Shown: positions 1 through 8,839, counted from the stretch's first letter. The stretch: 64,000 bases of DNA from Actinomadura sp. NBRC 104412 (GCF_030269515.1 NZ_BSTM01000005.1:40357-104356); one strand, 5' to 3'. Made by a program: numbers and translations. Notes: generated by a model not told the origin, from the letters alone.

Positions 1-369
1 ACGTCGCTGGCGCTCCTCGCTTGTCGTGCTTGCGGCGATCGCTGCATCGCTCCGACTCGCCCAGGGGCTCGCTGCGCGATCAGGGTCTCGCTGGCGCTCG
101 CCCCTGCCTCCGGACGCGATCGCAACGCATGGGCGACCGTTCGGGCCTGGGGTGACGGGCTGGGGTGAGTGCGCTGTGTTTATTGGCAAGCACGAGCTGC
201 GCTCGTCGCTGGCGCTCCTCGCTTGTCGTGCTTGCGGCGATCGCTGCATCGCTCCGACTCGCCCAGGGGCTCGCTGCGCGATCAGGGTCTCGCTGGCGCT
301 CGCCCCTGCCTCCGGACGCGATCGCAACGCTTGAGCGACCGTTCGGGGCTGGGGTGACGGGCTGGGGTA
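1..369. repeat. Tandem intergenic repeat, period about 202 bp
   Basis: Two near-identical copies lie here. The segment beginning cgtcgctggcgctcctcgc occurs at 2 and again at 204, and both copies run to a shared end reading gacgggctggggt near 167 and 369. A weaker third end (ccgttcggggctggct) follows near 414-430. The first copy probably starts before the window. The same family recurs on the opposite strand at 19185-19560. No convincing gene uses this stretch; short frames through it are repeat-encoded. Confidence 0.85.
186..235. repeat. Hairpin within the intergenic repeat
   Basis: GCAAGCACGA at 186-195 is the exact reverse complement of TCGTGCTTGC at 226-235, with a 30-nt loop. The inverted copy near 19.5 kb keeps the same 10-bp stem but with two paired changes, which suggests the fold is maintained. 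Confidence 0.7.
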
Positions 370-469
370 ATTGACAGGGGTCTTTGTTGCAGCCGTGAGC
401 TGCGATCCTCGCCACCGTTCGGGGCTGGCTGAGGTTGTTGGGCTGTGTTTTGCCTGCGCTTGTGTGGGC

Positions 470-1327
470 TCAGGAGGCGGCGATGTGGAGGGTGCGGGAC
501 TCCAGGCTTTTTTCGTATTCGCGGATCAGGCGGCGGGCTCGGAGGGCGTCGGGCTGGTAGCGGTAGCGTTCGGGGACGACCTGGGTGGTGCGGTGCAGGC
601 CCTTCAGGGTGAGCGTCGCGGCCAGGTCGGATGTGGGGAGTCCCGGCAGACCGTACATGCGGCGGGCCCAGCGGGGCAGCGTCGACACCACCAGGACGCC
701 GATGGCGGGCGCCGCCAGCTTGAGGGGGAGCAGTTTGCGCGGCACGTTCGGGTTGAACATGCGCAGCAGGCCCTCGCGCGCCTCCCGGCAGGCCCAGATG
801 CGCTTGCGCATCTCCTGGTAGTACTCCTTCATCTCGGCGACCGAGGCCGGGACGTCCGCCGGGTCGAGGCCCACAACGGCGGCGGCGCGGCGCTGCTCGT
901 CCACGAAGCGGTCGGCGTCGGCGTCGCTGAGGGGTACGCCCGCGCGGCGCGCAACGTCCAGGTAGGAGTCGACCTCGCCCATGTGCACCCAGAGCAGGTT
1001 CTCGGGGTCGTCCACCGGGAACGTCTCGCCGGTGCGCAGGTTCAGGCCGGTGAGCATGGAATGCAGCTTGCGAACGCGGCGGCCGACGCGCTCGACCTCC
1101 TGCGTGGTGCCGTAGGTGCGGACGCGGACGAAGTCGACCGTGCGCTGCATCCGGGCCCAGGCCGACCTCGGGTCCATCAGCTCGGAGTTCTGCGCCGTGC
1201 CCCACATCGTCGGAGGGTGCAGGGCTTGGAGCAGCAGGGCGCGGATGCCACCGATCACCAGTACGGGCTCGCCCATCACCCGCCAGGTCACCGAGCCGGG
1301 GCCGAACAGTCCGTGATCCTCGTGCAC
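470..1327 (-). CDS. Oxygenase MpaB family protein (DUF2236)
   Basis: A 285-residue protein of the DUF2236/MpaB family, which includes the haem-dependent latex-clearing proteins and fungal MpaB. The family N-terminus is recognisable (WRVMGEPVLVIGGIRALLLQ, then ALHPPTMWG), followed by the HMGEVDSYLD helix and a hydrophobic stretch near residues 200-215. Members are usually oxidative enzymes, but the substrate here cannot be told. The GTG start sits 5 nt after a GAGGAGG ribosome binding site. It is the last of three minus-strand genes after ggt and cutA, with an 85-nt gap from cutA, so it may have its own promoter. Confidence 0.85.
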   Translation of the reverse strand: MHEDHGLFGPGSVTWRVMGEPVLVIGGIRALLLQALHPPTMWGTAQNSELMDPRSAWARMQRTVDFVRVRTYGTTQEVERVGRRVRKLHSMLTGLNLRTGETFPVDDPENLLWVHMGEVDSYLDVARRAGVPLSDADADRFVDEQRRAAAVVGLDPADVPASVAEMKEYYQEMRKRIWACREAREGLLRMFNPNVPRKLLPLKLAAPAIGVLVVSTLPRWARRMYGLPGLPTSDLAATLTLKGLHRTTQVVPERYRYQPDALRARRLIREYEKSLESRTLHIAAS

Positions 1328-1412
1328 CGCCGCCTCCTCACCCTCGCGACCGGGGGTCCGGAGCCTAACGTAATCGAGTACTTATTACCCGGGTAGGACC
1401 GGGATCACACGC

Positions 1413-1754
1413 CTAGTCGTCCTCGTCCTCGTCGGTCTCGGTCTGCTCGGCGACCCAGGCGAGGTAGTCCATGCTCCCGGCGACGACCGGGGTGGCGATG
1501 ATCTCAGGGCTGTCGTAGGAGTGGCCCTCGGTGATCAGGCTGGCCAGCTCGTCGAACCGGGTGCTGGTGGTCTTGAACACCACCATCCATTCCTCGGCCG
1601 ACTCGATCTCGCCCTCCCACCAGTAGGTGCTGGCGATGGGCCCGACGAGCTGGGCGCACGCGGCCAGCCGCTCGGCGACCGCGGACCTGGCCAGCTCGGC
1701 GGCCTCGGGCCGCGAGTCCGTCGTCGTCGTCACCTGTACGTACGCCTGCGCCAT
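1413..1754 (-). CDS. cutA: Divalent cation tolerance protein CutA
   Basis: A 113-residue CutA1-type protein, the normal size for this small trimeric ferredoxin-like-fold family. Diagnostic segments are AERLAACAQLVGPIASTYWW, WMVVFKTT and the terminal SYDSPEIIATPV block that forms the trimer core. The tail is unusually acidic (TETDEDEDD). CutA has been linked to copper tolerance in E. coli, but its general role is unsettled. The ATG start has an AAGGAG site 7 nt upstream. It lies 33 nt downstream of ggt on the same strand. Confidence 0.93.
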   Translation of the reverse strand: MAQAYVQVTTTTDSRPEAAELARSAVAERLAACAQLVGPIASTYWWEGEIESAEEWMVVFKTTSTRFDELASLITEGHSYDSPEIIATPVVAGSMDYLAWVAEQTETDEDEDD

Positions 1755-1787
1755 GGCGCGTCTCCTTCCCCCAACGGCACCAGGACG

Positions 1788-3641
1788 CTACCAGCGTGGC
1801 CGGACCACCAGGGCGCTGCCGCCCCCACGACGCACCGGCTCGGCGACCGCCTGCACCAGGCCGGGCCGCAGGAACTCCAGCGCGGTGGCGGCGCCGATCA
1901 CTCCGGTGGGCGGGCCGGGGAACGGCTGGAAGCGGTGCCCCCTGAGCGCGAGCGCCGTCCCGTACCGGTCGATGAACGCCTGCTCGGCGAACACGTCCGG
2001 GGTGTTGCGCTGGGTGGCGCGCGGCGCGGCCAGCGCGGTGGGCAGGTCCATGCCGAGGTCGATCCGGTTGAGCAGGATCTGCAGCACGGTCGTGATGATC
2101 GTGGAGCCGCCCGGGGTGCCGAGGGCCAGCTTGGGCCTGCCGTCCTCCAGCACGAGCGTCGGCGCCATGGAGCTGCGCGGCCGCTTGCCCGGTCCCGGCA
2201 GGTTCGGGTCGGGCGGGGCGCCCGGCGCGGGAGGTTGCAGGGTGAAGTCGGTCAGCTCGTTGTTGAGCAGGAACCCGCGTCCCGGGACGGTGAGGCCGCT
2301 GCCGCCGAACTGCTCGATGGTGACGTTGTAGGCGACGACGTTGCCCCACTTGTCGGCGACGACGAGATGGGTGGTCTGCGGCCCCTCGTAGGTGAGCGCG
2401 CGGGTCGTGCCCCCGGGCGGGATGCACGGGCGGTAGTCGCCGTCCGGCGAGCCGGGCGCCACCGGGGCCGCCGCGGCCTGGTCGGGCTTGATGAGGCAGG
2501 CGCGTTCGCGGGCGAACCCGTCCGACAGCAGCTCCTTGAGCGGCACGTGCACCTTGTCGGGGTCGCCGACGTACCGGCCGCGGTCGGCGTAGGCGAGCTT
2601 GGACGCCTCCAGGTAGTAGTGCAGGGCCTTGACGGGGTCGCCGGCCCCCAGCTCGACGTTGTTCAGGATCTTGAGGACCTCGCCGACGGTGGAGCCGCCC
2701 GAGGAGGACGGCGGCATGCCGTACACGTCCAGGCCCCGGTAGGACACGCGGGTGGGCTCGGGGGTCCGTGAACGGTACGCGCGCAGGTCGCCGTCCCTCA
2801 TCAGCCCTGGGCGGACGTTACGAGCGGCGGCCGGGTCCACGGGCGGCGCCTGGACGGTCCTGACGACCTCGCGTCCCAGGCCGCCGCCGTACAGCCAGCC
2901 GGGACCGCGCTTGGCGAGCTCACGGTACGTGCGCGCCAGGTCGGGGTTGCGGAACGTGGAGCCGACCTCGGGCAGGCGTCCGCCGGGCAGGAACAGCTTC
3001 CGGGTGGGGACGATGTCGCGGAAGCGCGCCTCGTTGGCCGCGGTCTGGTCGCGGAACTCCTGGTCGACGACGAAGCCGCGTTCGGCGATCCGGATCGCGG
3101 GGCGCAGCAGGGTGCCGAGGTCGCGGGTGCCGAAGCGGCGCAGCGCCGTGTCCCACTGGGCGAGGGTGCCGGGCACCCCGACGCTCAGCCCGCTGGTCAC
3201 GGCCTGGTCGAACGGGATGGCCTGGCCGGTGGACGGGTCCACGAAGGAGTTCTCGCGCATGGCGAGCGGAGCGGTCTCGCGCCCGTCGACGGTGTACACC
3301 TTGCGTCGCTTGGCGTCGTAGTAGGTCATGTAGCCGCCACCGCCGATGGCGGCAACATACGGCTCGGTCACGCCGAGGGTGGCTCCGGCGGCGACCGCCG
3401 CGTCCATGGCGTTGCCGCCGTTCCTGAGGACCTCGATCGCGGTACGGCTGGCGTCCAGGTCGACCGTGGCGACCGCGCCCCCGTACCCGGTGGCGACCGG
3501 CCGCTTGCCTGGTGGGGAGGCCGCGGCCGGGACGGGGACGAGCAGGACGGCGGAGACGGTCAGCGCGGCGAGCGGCGCGAGGCGCAGGCGGCCCCGGTGG
3601 CGCGGGGCGGCGGGGCGCGCGGGGGGCGGGGTGTAGGGCAC
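1788..3641 (-). CDS. ggt: Gamma-glutamyltransferase, secreted
   Basis: A 617-residue gamma-glutamyltranspeptidase proenzyme, which transfers or hydrolyses the gamma-glutamyl group of glutathione and related amides. A basic N-terminus and hydrophobic segment (residues about 20-42, ending PAAAS) form a signal peptide, so it acts outside the membrane. The self-cleavage site is at TTHLVVAD, with the nucleophilic threonine near residue 423; the downstream GKRPRSSMAPT and LGTPGGSTIITTV segments are typical of the small subunit. The GTG start follows a GGGAGG site by 4 nt. An inverted repeat lies 50-80 nt upstream. Confidence 0.93.
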   Translation of the reverse strand: MPYTPPPARPAAPRHRGRLRLAPLAALTVSAVLLVPVPAAASPPGKRPVATGYGGAVATVDLDASRTAIEVLRNGGNAMDAAVAAGATLGVTEPYVAAIGGGGYMTYYDAKRRKVYTVDGRETAPLAMRENSFVDPSTGQAIPFDQAVTSGLSVGVPGTLAQWDTALRRFGTRDLGTLLRPAIRIAERGFVVDQEFRDQTAANEARFRDIVPTRKLFLPGGRLPEVGSTFRNPDLARTYRELAKRGPGWLYGGGLGREVVRTVQAPPVDPAAARNVRPGLMRDGDLRAYRSRTPEPTRVSYRGLDVYGMPPSSSGGSTVGEVLKILNNVELGAGDPVKALHYYLEASKLAYADRGRYVGDPDKVHVPLKELLSDGFARERACLIKPDQAAAAPVAPGSPDGDYRPCIPPGGTTRALTYEGPQTTHLVVADKWGNVVAYNVTIEQFGGSGLTVPGRGFLLNNELTDFTLQPPAPGAPPDPNLPGPGKRPRSSMAPTLVLEDGRPKLALGTPGGSTIITTVLQILLNRIDLGMDLPTALAAPRATQRNTPDVFAEQAFIDRYGTALALRGHRFQPFPGPPTGVIGAATALEFLRPGLVQAVAEPVRRGGGSALVVRPRW

Positions 3642-3976
3642 GGAACCTCCCGGGAACTCGGCGGCACCACCGTTTCACCGATCTTGGCGGTATGCCAGGG
3701 TCCCGGACATCCCTGGCATCGATCCGTGACCATCGGGGGGCCGCCGCGGCACGCACCAGGGTGAACAGGGGTCACCGTGTTTCGCGCGCGTTACGCGCGA
3801 TGGCCGGAGGTGACGGCGGGCGACCGGATCCGGTCTCGCCCGGCGAAATCCCTGTGACGTGGCGAAACGATCATGCGTGGAGCGTTGCGGTTTTACCGAA
3901 ATATGGTGAAGTGTTGGGGTCTTAGCCATCTTCGGTCTCGCGAACAGCGGCGCGGGTTCAGGTTTGGAGCTCCTAG
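3642..3976. promoter_or_regulatory. Divergent promoter region with inverted repeats
   Basis: This 335-bp gap separates ggt (minus) from the permease gene (plus). It holds a 9-bp perfect inverted repeat, ATGCCAGGG at 3692-3700 with CCCTGGCAT at 3711-3719, placed in the ggt leader. A second pair, CGGGCGA/TCGCCCG at 3817-3842, encloses the palindrome CCGGATCCGG. No riboswitch consensus was recognised. Regulatory function is inferred from position and symmetry only. Confidence 0.45.
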
Positions 3977-5842
3977 ATGACCTGGAATAGCCGCACGCCC
4001 AACACCATGTTCAGGCGGTTGCCGGTCGAGCAGGCCACCGGCCAGCTCTATGGCGGCCGGCACCGGCTGCGCGTCGTGTACCGCACCCGTGACCTGGTCG
4101 TCCTGGGTCTCGGCGTCATGGTCGGGGCGGGCATCTTCAAGATCTCGATGGTGCAGGCCGCCGCCAACGCGGGGCCCGCGGTCATCCTGTCCTTCCTCAT
4201 CGCCGGCGGGGTGTGCCTGCTGGCCGCGCTCGCCTACGCCGAGCTGTCCTCGATCGTCCCGGTGGCCGGAAGCGCCTACTCCTTCAGCTACGTCGCGTTC
4301 GGCGAGGTGTGGGCGTGGGTCGTGGGCTGGTCGCTGATCCTGGAGCTGCTGCTGGCGGCCTCGGTGGTGGCCAGGGCCTGGTCGCTGTACGCGGCGCAGG
4401 TGGTGGCCGACTTCGGCGTCCCCGTGCCGGACTGGCTCGGAGAGGTGATCGGGCAGCCCAAGGGCTTCGACGTGTTCGCCCTGGGCATCCTGCTGCTGCT
4501 CGTCCTGCTGCTGGCGACCGGCAGCCGGCTGGGCCTGCGCACGCTGTGGCTCATGGTGATGGCCAAGCTGCTGGTGATCGGCCTGGTGATCGGGGTCGGG
4601 CTGACCCATTTCGACTCCGGCAACCTCACCCCGTTCGTCCCGCCGGCACGACCCGCCTCGGGCGACGGCGGCCAGAGTGTTCTGGACGCGCTGGTCGGCG
4701 CGGTCACCGGAGGCTCCCCGCAGGTGTTCGGGGTGTGGGGCATCCTGGCGGCGGCGCCCGCGATCGCCTTCGCCTACATCGGCTTCGACCTGATCGCCAC
4801 CGCGTCGGAGGAGACCGATGACGCGCCGCGCAAGGTCCCGCGCGGCATCATCACCAGCCTGGCCGTGGCGGTCGTGCTCTACCTGGGCGTGGCCGTGACC
4901 ATGGTCGGGATGGTCTCCGCCCAGCGGCTCGACCCGGACAAGGTGGTGCTGACCACGCCGTTCACCATGGTCGGCGCCGACTCCATGGGCAAGATCATCA
5001 ACATCGGCGCGGTGATCGCGCTGACCACCGTGATCCTGGTGGTGCTGATCAGCCTGACCCGGGTGGTGTTCTCGATGTCCCGGGACGGGCTGCTGCCGCG
5101 CGGCCTGGCCTCGATGAGCCGCTTCCGGGTGCCGTCCCGCGCGACCCTGGCCGCCGGCGGCGCCGCGGTGGTGATGTCGCAGACCATCGACGTGCTGACG
5201 CTGGAGCAGATGGTCGTGATCGGGACACTGTTCGCCTTCCTGTTCGGCTGCGCCGCCGTGCTGCGGCTCCGCCGCGACCAGCCGGACCTGCACCGCCCGT
5301 TCCGGATGCCGGCGGCCCCGCTGACCGCCGTGCTGGGGATCGTGGCGATCATCTGGCTGATGCTCAACCTGAAGGTGGAGACCTGGGCGTACTTCGGCGC
5401 CTGGATGCTGGCCGGGCTGCTGCTCTACCTGGCGTACGGGAGGCGCGGCAGCGAGCTGCGCGCCCTGCTCGACCGTCCCGTGCCGCAGCGGCCGGTGGCC
5501 GCGGCGCTGGCGGCTCCCCCGCCCGATCTGGCGCGGATGACCGGGCCTCCGCCGGGCTCCCGCCCGATCTCGACCGTCCCGCCCGGGACCCCGGGCGTGC
5601 CGCCGTACCAGCCCGAGCGCTTCCCGGCCGGCGGCGGGGCCCGGCCCTGGACGCCGCGCATCCAGCAGCCGCAGTACCCCGACTACCCGCCGGAGCGGCC
5701 GACGGGGCCGCAGGCGCATCCGACTCCCCCGGAGGGACTGCCCTACCAACGTCCGCCGCAGCAGCAGTATCCGCCGCAGGACCGCCCGCGTAGGGACCAC
5801 CCGCCGCAACCCCCGTACCACGGCGGCCGTCACCGCCGCTGA
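3977..5842 (+). CDS. APC superfamily amino acid permease
   Basis: A 621-residue inner-membrane amino acid/polyamine permease. The first membrane helix carries the family signature (LGLGVMVGAGIF near residues 45-57), and about 12 hydrophobic helices extend to residue 495. SEETDDAPRKVPRGI is a well-conserved APC loop. The last 120 residues are a proline- and glutamine-rich, probably cytoplasmic tail, longer than usual for the family. The ATG lies 7 nt after GGAG. It is a single-gene unit closed by a strong hairpin. Substrate specificity is unknown; the cationic amino acid transporter subgroup is the closest guess. Confidence 0.9.
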   Translation: MTWNSRTPNTMFRRLPVEQATGQLYGGRHRLRVVYRTRDLVVLGLGVMVGAGIFKISMVQAAANAGPAVILSFLIAGGVCLLAALAYAELSSIVPVAGSAYSFSYVAFGEVWAWVVGWSLILELLLAASVVARAWSLYAAQVVADFGVPVPDWLGEVIGQPKGFDVFALGILLLLVLLLATGSRLGLRTLWLMVMAKLLVIGLVIGVGLTHFDSGNLTPFVPPARPASGDGGQSVLDALVGAVTGGSPQVFGVWGILAAAPAIAFAYIGFDLIATASEETDDAPRKVPRGIITSLAVAVVLYLGVAVTMVGMVSAQRLDPDKVVLTTPFTMVGADSMGKIINIGAVIALTTVILVVLISLTRVVFSMSRDGLLPRGLASMSRFRVPSRATLAAGGAAVVMSQTIDVLTLEQMVVIGTLFAFLFGCAAVLRLRRDQPDLHRPFRMPAAPLTAVLGIVAIIWLMLNLKVETWAYFGAWMLAGLLLYLAYGRRGSELRALLDRPVPQRPVAAALAAPPPDLARMTGPPPGSRPISTVPPGTPGVPPYQPERFPAGGGARPWTPRIQQPQYPDYPPERPTGPQAHPTPPEGLPYQRPPQQQYPPQDRPRRDHPPQPPYHGGRHRR

Positions 5843-5848
5843 CGACCG

Positions 5849-5893
5849 CGAACGCCGCCTCCCCTGACCGCGCACAGGGGGAGGCGGCGTTCG
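5849..5893 (+). terminator. Hairpin terminator after the permease
   Basis: The arms 5849-5866 and 5875-5893 pair over about 18 bp with a single bulged G and an 8-nt loop. It starts 6 nt after the permease stop. There is no long T tract, as is common in high-GC Actinobacteria. Confidence 0.8.
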
Positions 5894-5938
5894 TCGTTCA
5901 CAAGGGACTGGACGCCCGCGGATCCATGACGTATGTTC

Positions 5939-5969
5939 TTCTCATATCGAGATGAACTCACTATGAGAA
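5939..5969. promoter_or_regulatory. Candidate operator ahead of the Nudix-regulator operon
   Basis: TTCTCATA (5939-5946) and TATGAGAA (5962-5969) are exact inverted copies separated by 15 nt, with a weaker TCAT-N6-ATGA symmetry inside the first half. The element ends 20 nt before the GTG start of the regulator gene, the usual place for an autoregulatory site. It is strikingly AT-rich against its surroundings. Binding by the adjacent Nudix/winged-helix protein is inferred. Confidence 0.55.
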
Positions 5970-5989
5970 TGACTTCCGGAGGGTCCGAC

Positions 5990-6808
5990 GTGAGCACCGA
6001 TCCGCGCCGGGACGAGGGCGACTTCCTCGCCGGATACGACCCGCGCGACTACGACCCCGTCTCGGTCACCGTCGACGTGGTCGCCCTGACCATCCGGGAC
6101 GGCTCGCTGAACGTCCTGCTGGTGCGGCGCGGGCAGGCACCGTTCGCCGGGATGTGGGCCCTGCCCGGCGGGTTCGTCCGCGGCGTCCAGGACGCCGAGG
6201 ACCTGCCCGACGCCGCCGTGCGTGAACTGTCCGAGGAGACCGGGCTGAGCGCCAAGCGGGGTCCGCTTGAGCGCATCCATCTCGAGCAGCTCGCGACCTA
6301 CGGGACGCCCGGACGCGACCCGCGCATGCGCGTCATCTCCGTGGCCTACCTCGTCTTCGCCCCCGAACTGCCCGAGCCCGAGGCCGGAGGGGATGCCGCC
6401 GACGCCGCCTGGACGCCCGTGGAACGGCTCGGCCTCACCGACGGCGGGGACCAGGCGCCCGGCACCACGCGCAAGCTCGCGTTCGACCACGCGCGCATCC
6501 TCACCGACGGCCTGGAGCGCGCCCGTTCCAAGCTTGAGTACACCCCGCTCGCCACGGCGTTCTGCGCGCCCGAGTTCACCATCCCGGAGCTGCGCGCGGT
6601 CTACGAGGCGGTGTGGGGCGAGGAACTGCACGCGGGCAACTTCCACCGGAAGGTCCTGTCCGTGCCGGGGTTCGTGGAGAGCACCGGGGCCACATCCGAC
6701 CGTGGGGGCCGCAAGGGCGGTCCCCGGCCCAAGCTGTACCGCGCGGGCGACGCCCGCCTGCTGCACCCCGCGCTGCTCAGGCCGAGCCGCGAGGAGGAGA
6801 TCCGATGA
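5990..6808 (+). CDS. Nudix domain plus winged-helix regulator, NrtR-like
   Basis: A 272-residue protein joining an N-terminal Nudix domain (residues about 20-155) to a C-terminal winged helix (about 170-260), the architecture of the NrtR repressors that sense ADP-ribose or related NAD metabolites. The Nudix box ends REL-SEETGL and its first half carries a two-residue expansion, so catalysis may be lost while ligand binding remains. The C-terminal part shows the family pattern FTIPELRAVYEAVWGE then NFHRKVL. I chose the GTG at 5990 because GGAGGG precedes it by 7 nt; an upstream ATG would overlap the inverted repeat. It is the first gene of a four-gene operon and overlaps the next by 4 nt. Confidence 0.85.
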   Translation: MSTDPRRDEGDFLAGYDPRDYDPVSVTVDVVALTIRDGSLNVLLVRRGQAPFAGMWALPGGFVRGVQDAEDLPDAAVRELSEETGLSAKRGPLERIHLEQLATYGTPGRDPRMRVISVAYLVFAPELPEPEAGGDAADAAWTPVERLGLTDGGDQAPGTTRKLAFDHARILTDGLERARSKLEYTPLATAFCAPEFTIPELRAVYEAVWGEELHAGNFHRKVLSVPGFVESTGATSDRGGRKGGPRPKLYRAGDARLLHPALLRPSREEEIR

Positions 6809-7830
6809 CGGCCTCCCTCGACGAGGCGCTGGAGCTGCTGCGCCGCGCCCGTACGCCCGCCGACCTGTTCGGCCCGGACCAGGACAGGGCCGCCCGCACG
6901 TACCGGAGGCTGGTCCGGCTCCTGCATCCGGACGCCACCGGCGGACGCGGAGGCGAGGAGTTCACCCGGCTCAACGCGCTGTGGCGCGCCTACAACCGGT
7001 CCGGCCCGGTCGCCATCACCACGCGCCGGCACGCGTACCGCGTCGGCGCGAAACGGGCCGACGGCGACCTCGCCGCCCTCTACGACGCCACCTACGACGG
7101 GACGCGGGGCGTGGTCATCAAGCTTCCCCGCGACCCCGCCGACGGCGACCTCCTGGAACGCGAGGCGGTGGCGTTGCGGCAGCTCCCCAAGGACGGCGAC
7201 GGGCGCTTCCTGCCGTACGTCCCGCGCCTGGTCGAGTCGTTCCGGCACCGCGACGCCGCCACGGGGCAGGAGCGCCGCGCCAACGCCATCGTGGCCCTGG
7301 ACGGCTTCTTCTCGCTGGCCGAGGTCCACGCCGCCCACCCGGGCGGGCTCGACCCTCGGGACGCCGCGTGGATGTGGCGGCGCCTGCTGGTCGCGCTCGG
7401 CTTCGCGCACCGCGCGGGCGTCCTGCACGGGGCGGTGCTGCCCGAGCACGTGCTCATCCATCCGGAGAAGCACGGCCTGGTGCTCGTCGACTGGTGCTAC
7501 TCCGTGCCCGGCTGCTACGCGCCGACCGATCCGAGCGGGCGCGTCCCGGCGCTCGTCGGCCGGTACGCGGACTGGTACCCGCCTGAGGTGCGGGGACGGG
7601 AGCAGGCGAGCCAAGGCACCGACATCTTCATGGCCACCCACTGCATGACCTACCTGATGGGCGACAAGGCCCCCAAGGCGATGCGGTCGTTCGCGAAGGG
7701 CTGTCTCCTGCCCTCGCAACGGCGGCGTCCCAGGGACGCCTGGCGGCTGCTGGAGGAGTGCGACGAACTCCTGGAGCGCCTGTACGGCCCCCGCCGTTTC
7801 CGCCCGTTCACCATGCCCACGCCTCACTAG
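6805..7830 (+). CDS. J-domain fused to a kinase-like (pseudokinase) domain
   Basis: A 341-residue protein. Residues 1-65 resemble a DnaJ J-domain, with HPD at 41-43 (RLVRLLHPDATGG). Residues 75-330 resemble a protein kinase: a VVIK lysine at 106 and an ERE glutamate at 118-120 look like the ATP-site salt bridge. However the catalytic loop, normally HRD, reads HGA (208-210), and DFG is replaced by DWC (229-231). Loss of the catalytic aspartate suggests a pseudokinase or an unusual ATP-dependent switch. The start overlaps the regulator stop (ATGA), implying translational coupling, and the VWA gene follows 13 nt later. Partners could include Hsp70 through the HPD motif, but that is inference. 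Confidence 0.75.
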   Translation: MTASLDEALELLRRARTPADLFGPDQDRAARTYRRLVRLLHPDATGGRGGEEFTRLNALWRAYNRSGPVAITTRRHAYRVGAKRADGDLAALYDATYDGTRGVVIKLPRDPADGDLLEREAVALRQLPKDGDGRFLPYVPRLVESFRHRDAATGQERRANAIVALDGFFSLAEVHAAHPGGLDPRDAAWMWRRLLVALGFAHRAGVLHGAVLPEHVLIHPEKHGLVLVDWCYSVPGCYAPTDPSGRVPALVGRYADWYPPEVRGREQASQGTDIFMATHCMTYLMGDKAPKAMRSFAKGCLLPSQRRRPRDAWRLLEECDELLERLYGPRRFRPFTMPTPH

Positions 7831-7843
7831 AAGGGGAACGCTC

Positions 7844-8821
7844 ATGGGAAGCGGACACTGGTCCACCAACGTCTACGACGCGGCGCGCTCGTACCGCGCG
7901 TCCACCGGCGCCAGCGCCTTCGCCTACAGCGACGGCGGCGCCACCACGACCCACCCCGACCTGGACCCGTACGGCGTCACCGTCCGGGAGAGCCGCGACT
8001 CCGACGACCACCCCGAGTCGCTGGCCATCGCGGTGCTGTTCGACGTCACCGGCTCGATGCGCGCCGTTCCGCGCGCCCTTCAGGAGAAGCTGCCCGACCT
8101 GCTCGGGCTGCTGCTGCGCAAGGGGTACGTGGAGCACCCGCACATCATGTTCGGCGCCGTGGGCGACGCCACGTGCGACCGGGCGCCGCTACAGGTCGGC
8201 CAGTTCGAGGCCGACAACCGCATGGACGACGACCTCGGCAAGATCCTGCTGGAGGGCGGGGGCGGCGGCCAGATGCGCGAGTCCTACGAGCTGGCGATGT
8301 ACTTCATGGCCCGGCACACCGCGATCGACTGCTACGAGAAGCGCGGCAAGCGCGGCTACCTGTTCATGATCGGGGACGAGCTGGCGTACGAGGCCGTCAA
8401 GAGACGCGAGATCTCCAAGGTGATCGGCGGTGAAGCGGGCGAGGACGTGCCGATCGACGAGCTGATGCGCGAGCTGAGGCGCAAGTACGACGTGTACTTC
8501 ATCATCCCGGAGGGCGCGTACCACGCGCGCAACCGCGAGCTCAAGGAGTTCTGGCAGAGCCTGCTCGGGCAGAACGTGCTCTACCTGGACGACCTGCACG
8601 CCGTCTGCGAGACGATCGCGCTGACCATCGGCCTGGCCGAGGACGCCATCGACCTGGACGAGGGCCTGGCGCACCTGGACGAGGTCGGGTCGAACGCCGG
8701 GCCCTCGGTGTCGCGTGCGCTGGCCCGCCTGGAGGCGTCCCGGTCCGCGGTCGCGGTGTCGGAGGGGCTGCCGGGTCTCGGCCCCGTCTCGTCCGGCCCC
8801 TCGTCCACCGTCCGCCTGTAG
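7844..8821 (+). CDS. VWA-domain protein
   Basis: A 325-residue cytoplasmic protein with a von Willebrand factor A-like fold. The metal-binding MIDAS motif reads DVTGS at residues 67-71, a variant of DxSxS, followed by an acidic glycine-rich stretch (LEGGGGGQMRESYE) and FMIGDELAYE. No signal peptide or membrane helix is visible. VWA proteins of this kind usually scaffold or sense assembly with AAA or kinase partners; the adjacent kinase-like protein is the obvious candidate. It lies 13 nt after that gene, with a GGGGAA ribosome binding site, and 18 nt before the PurA-like gene, so all four belong to one operon. Confidence 0.8.
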   Translation: MGSGHWSTNVYDAARSYRASTGASAFAYSDGGATTTHPDLDPYGVTVRESRDSDDHPESLAIAVLFDVTGSMRAVPRALQEKLPDLLGLLLRKGYVEHPHIMFGAVGDATCDRAPLQVGQFEADNRMDDDLGKILLEGGGGGQMRESYELAMYFMARHTAIDCYEKRGKRGYLFMIGDELAYEAVKRREISKVIGGEAGEDVPIDELMRELRRKYDVYFIIPEGAYHARNRELKEFWQSLLGQNVLYLDDLHAVCETIALTIGLAEDAIDLDEGLAHLDEVGSNAGPSVSRALARLEASRSAVAVSEGLPGLGPVSSGPSSTVRL

Positions 8822-8839
8822 GGGACGCGCGGGGACGCC

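Noticed and set aside
1..369. CRISPR array at the window start
   Set aside because: The repeats are about 200 bp, contiguous and with internal symmetry, without short repeat-spacer alternation.
3893..5875. A 660-codon antisense frame over the APC permease
   Set aside because: Shadow of a membrane gene; glutamine/histidine-rich without any domain.
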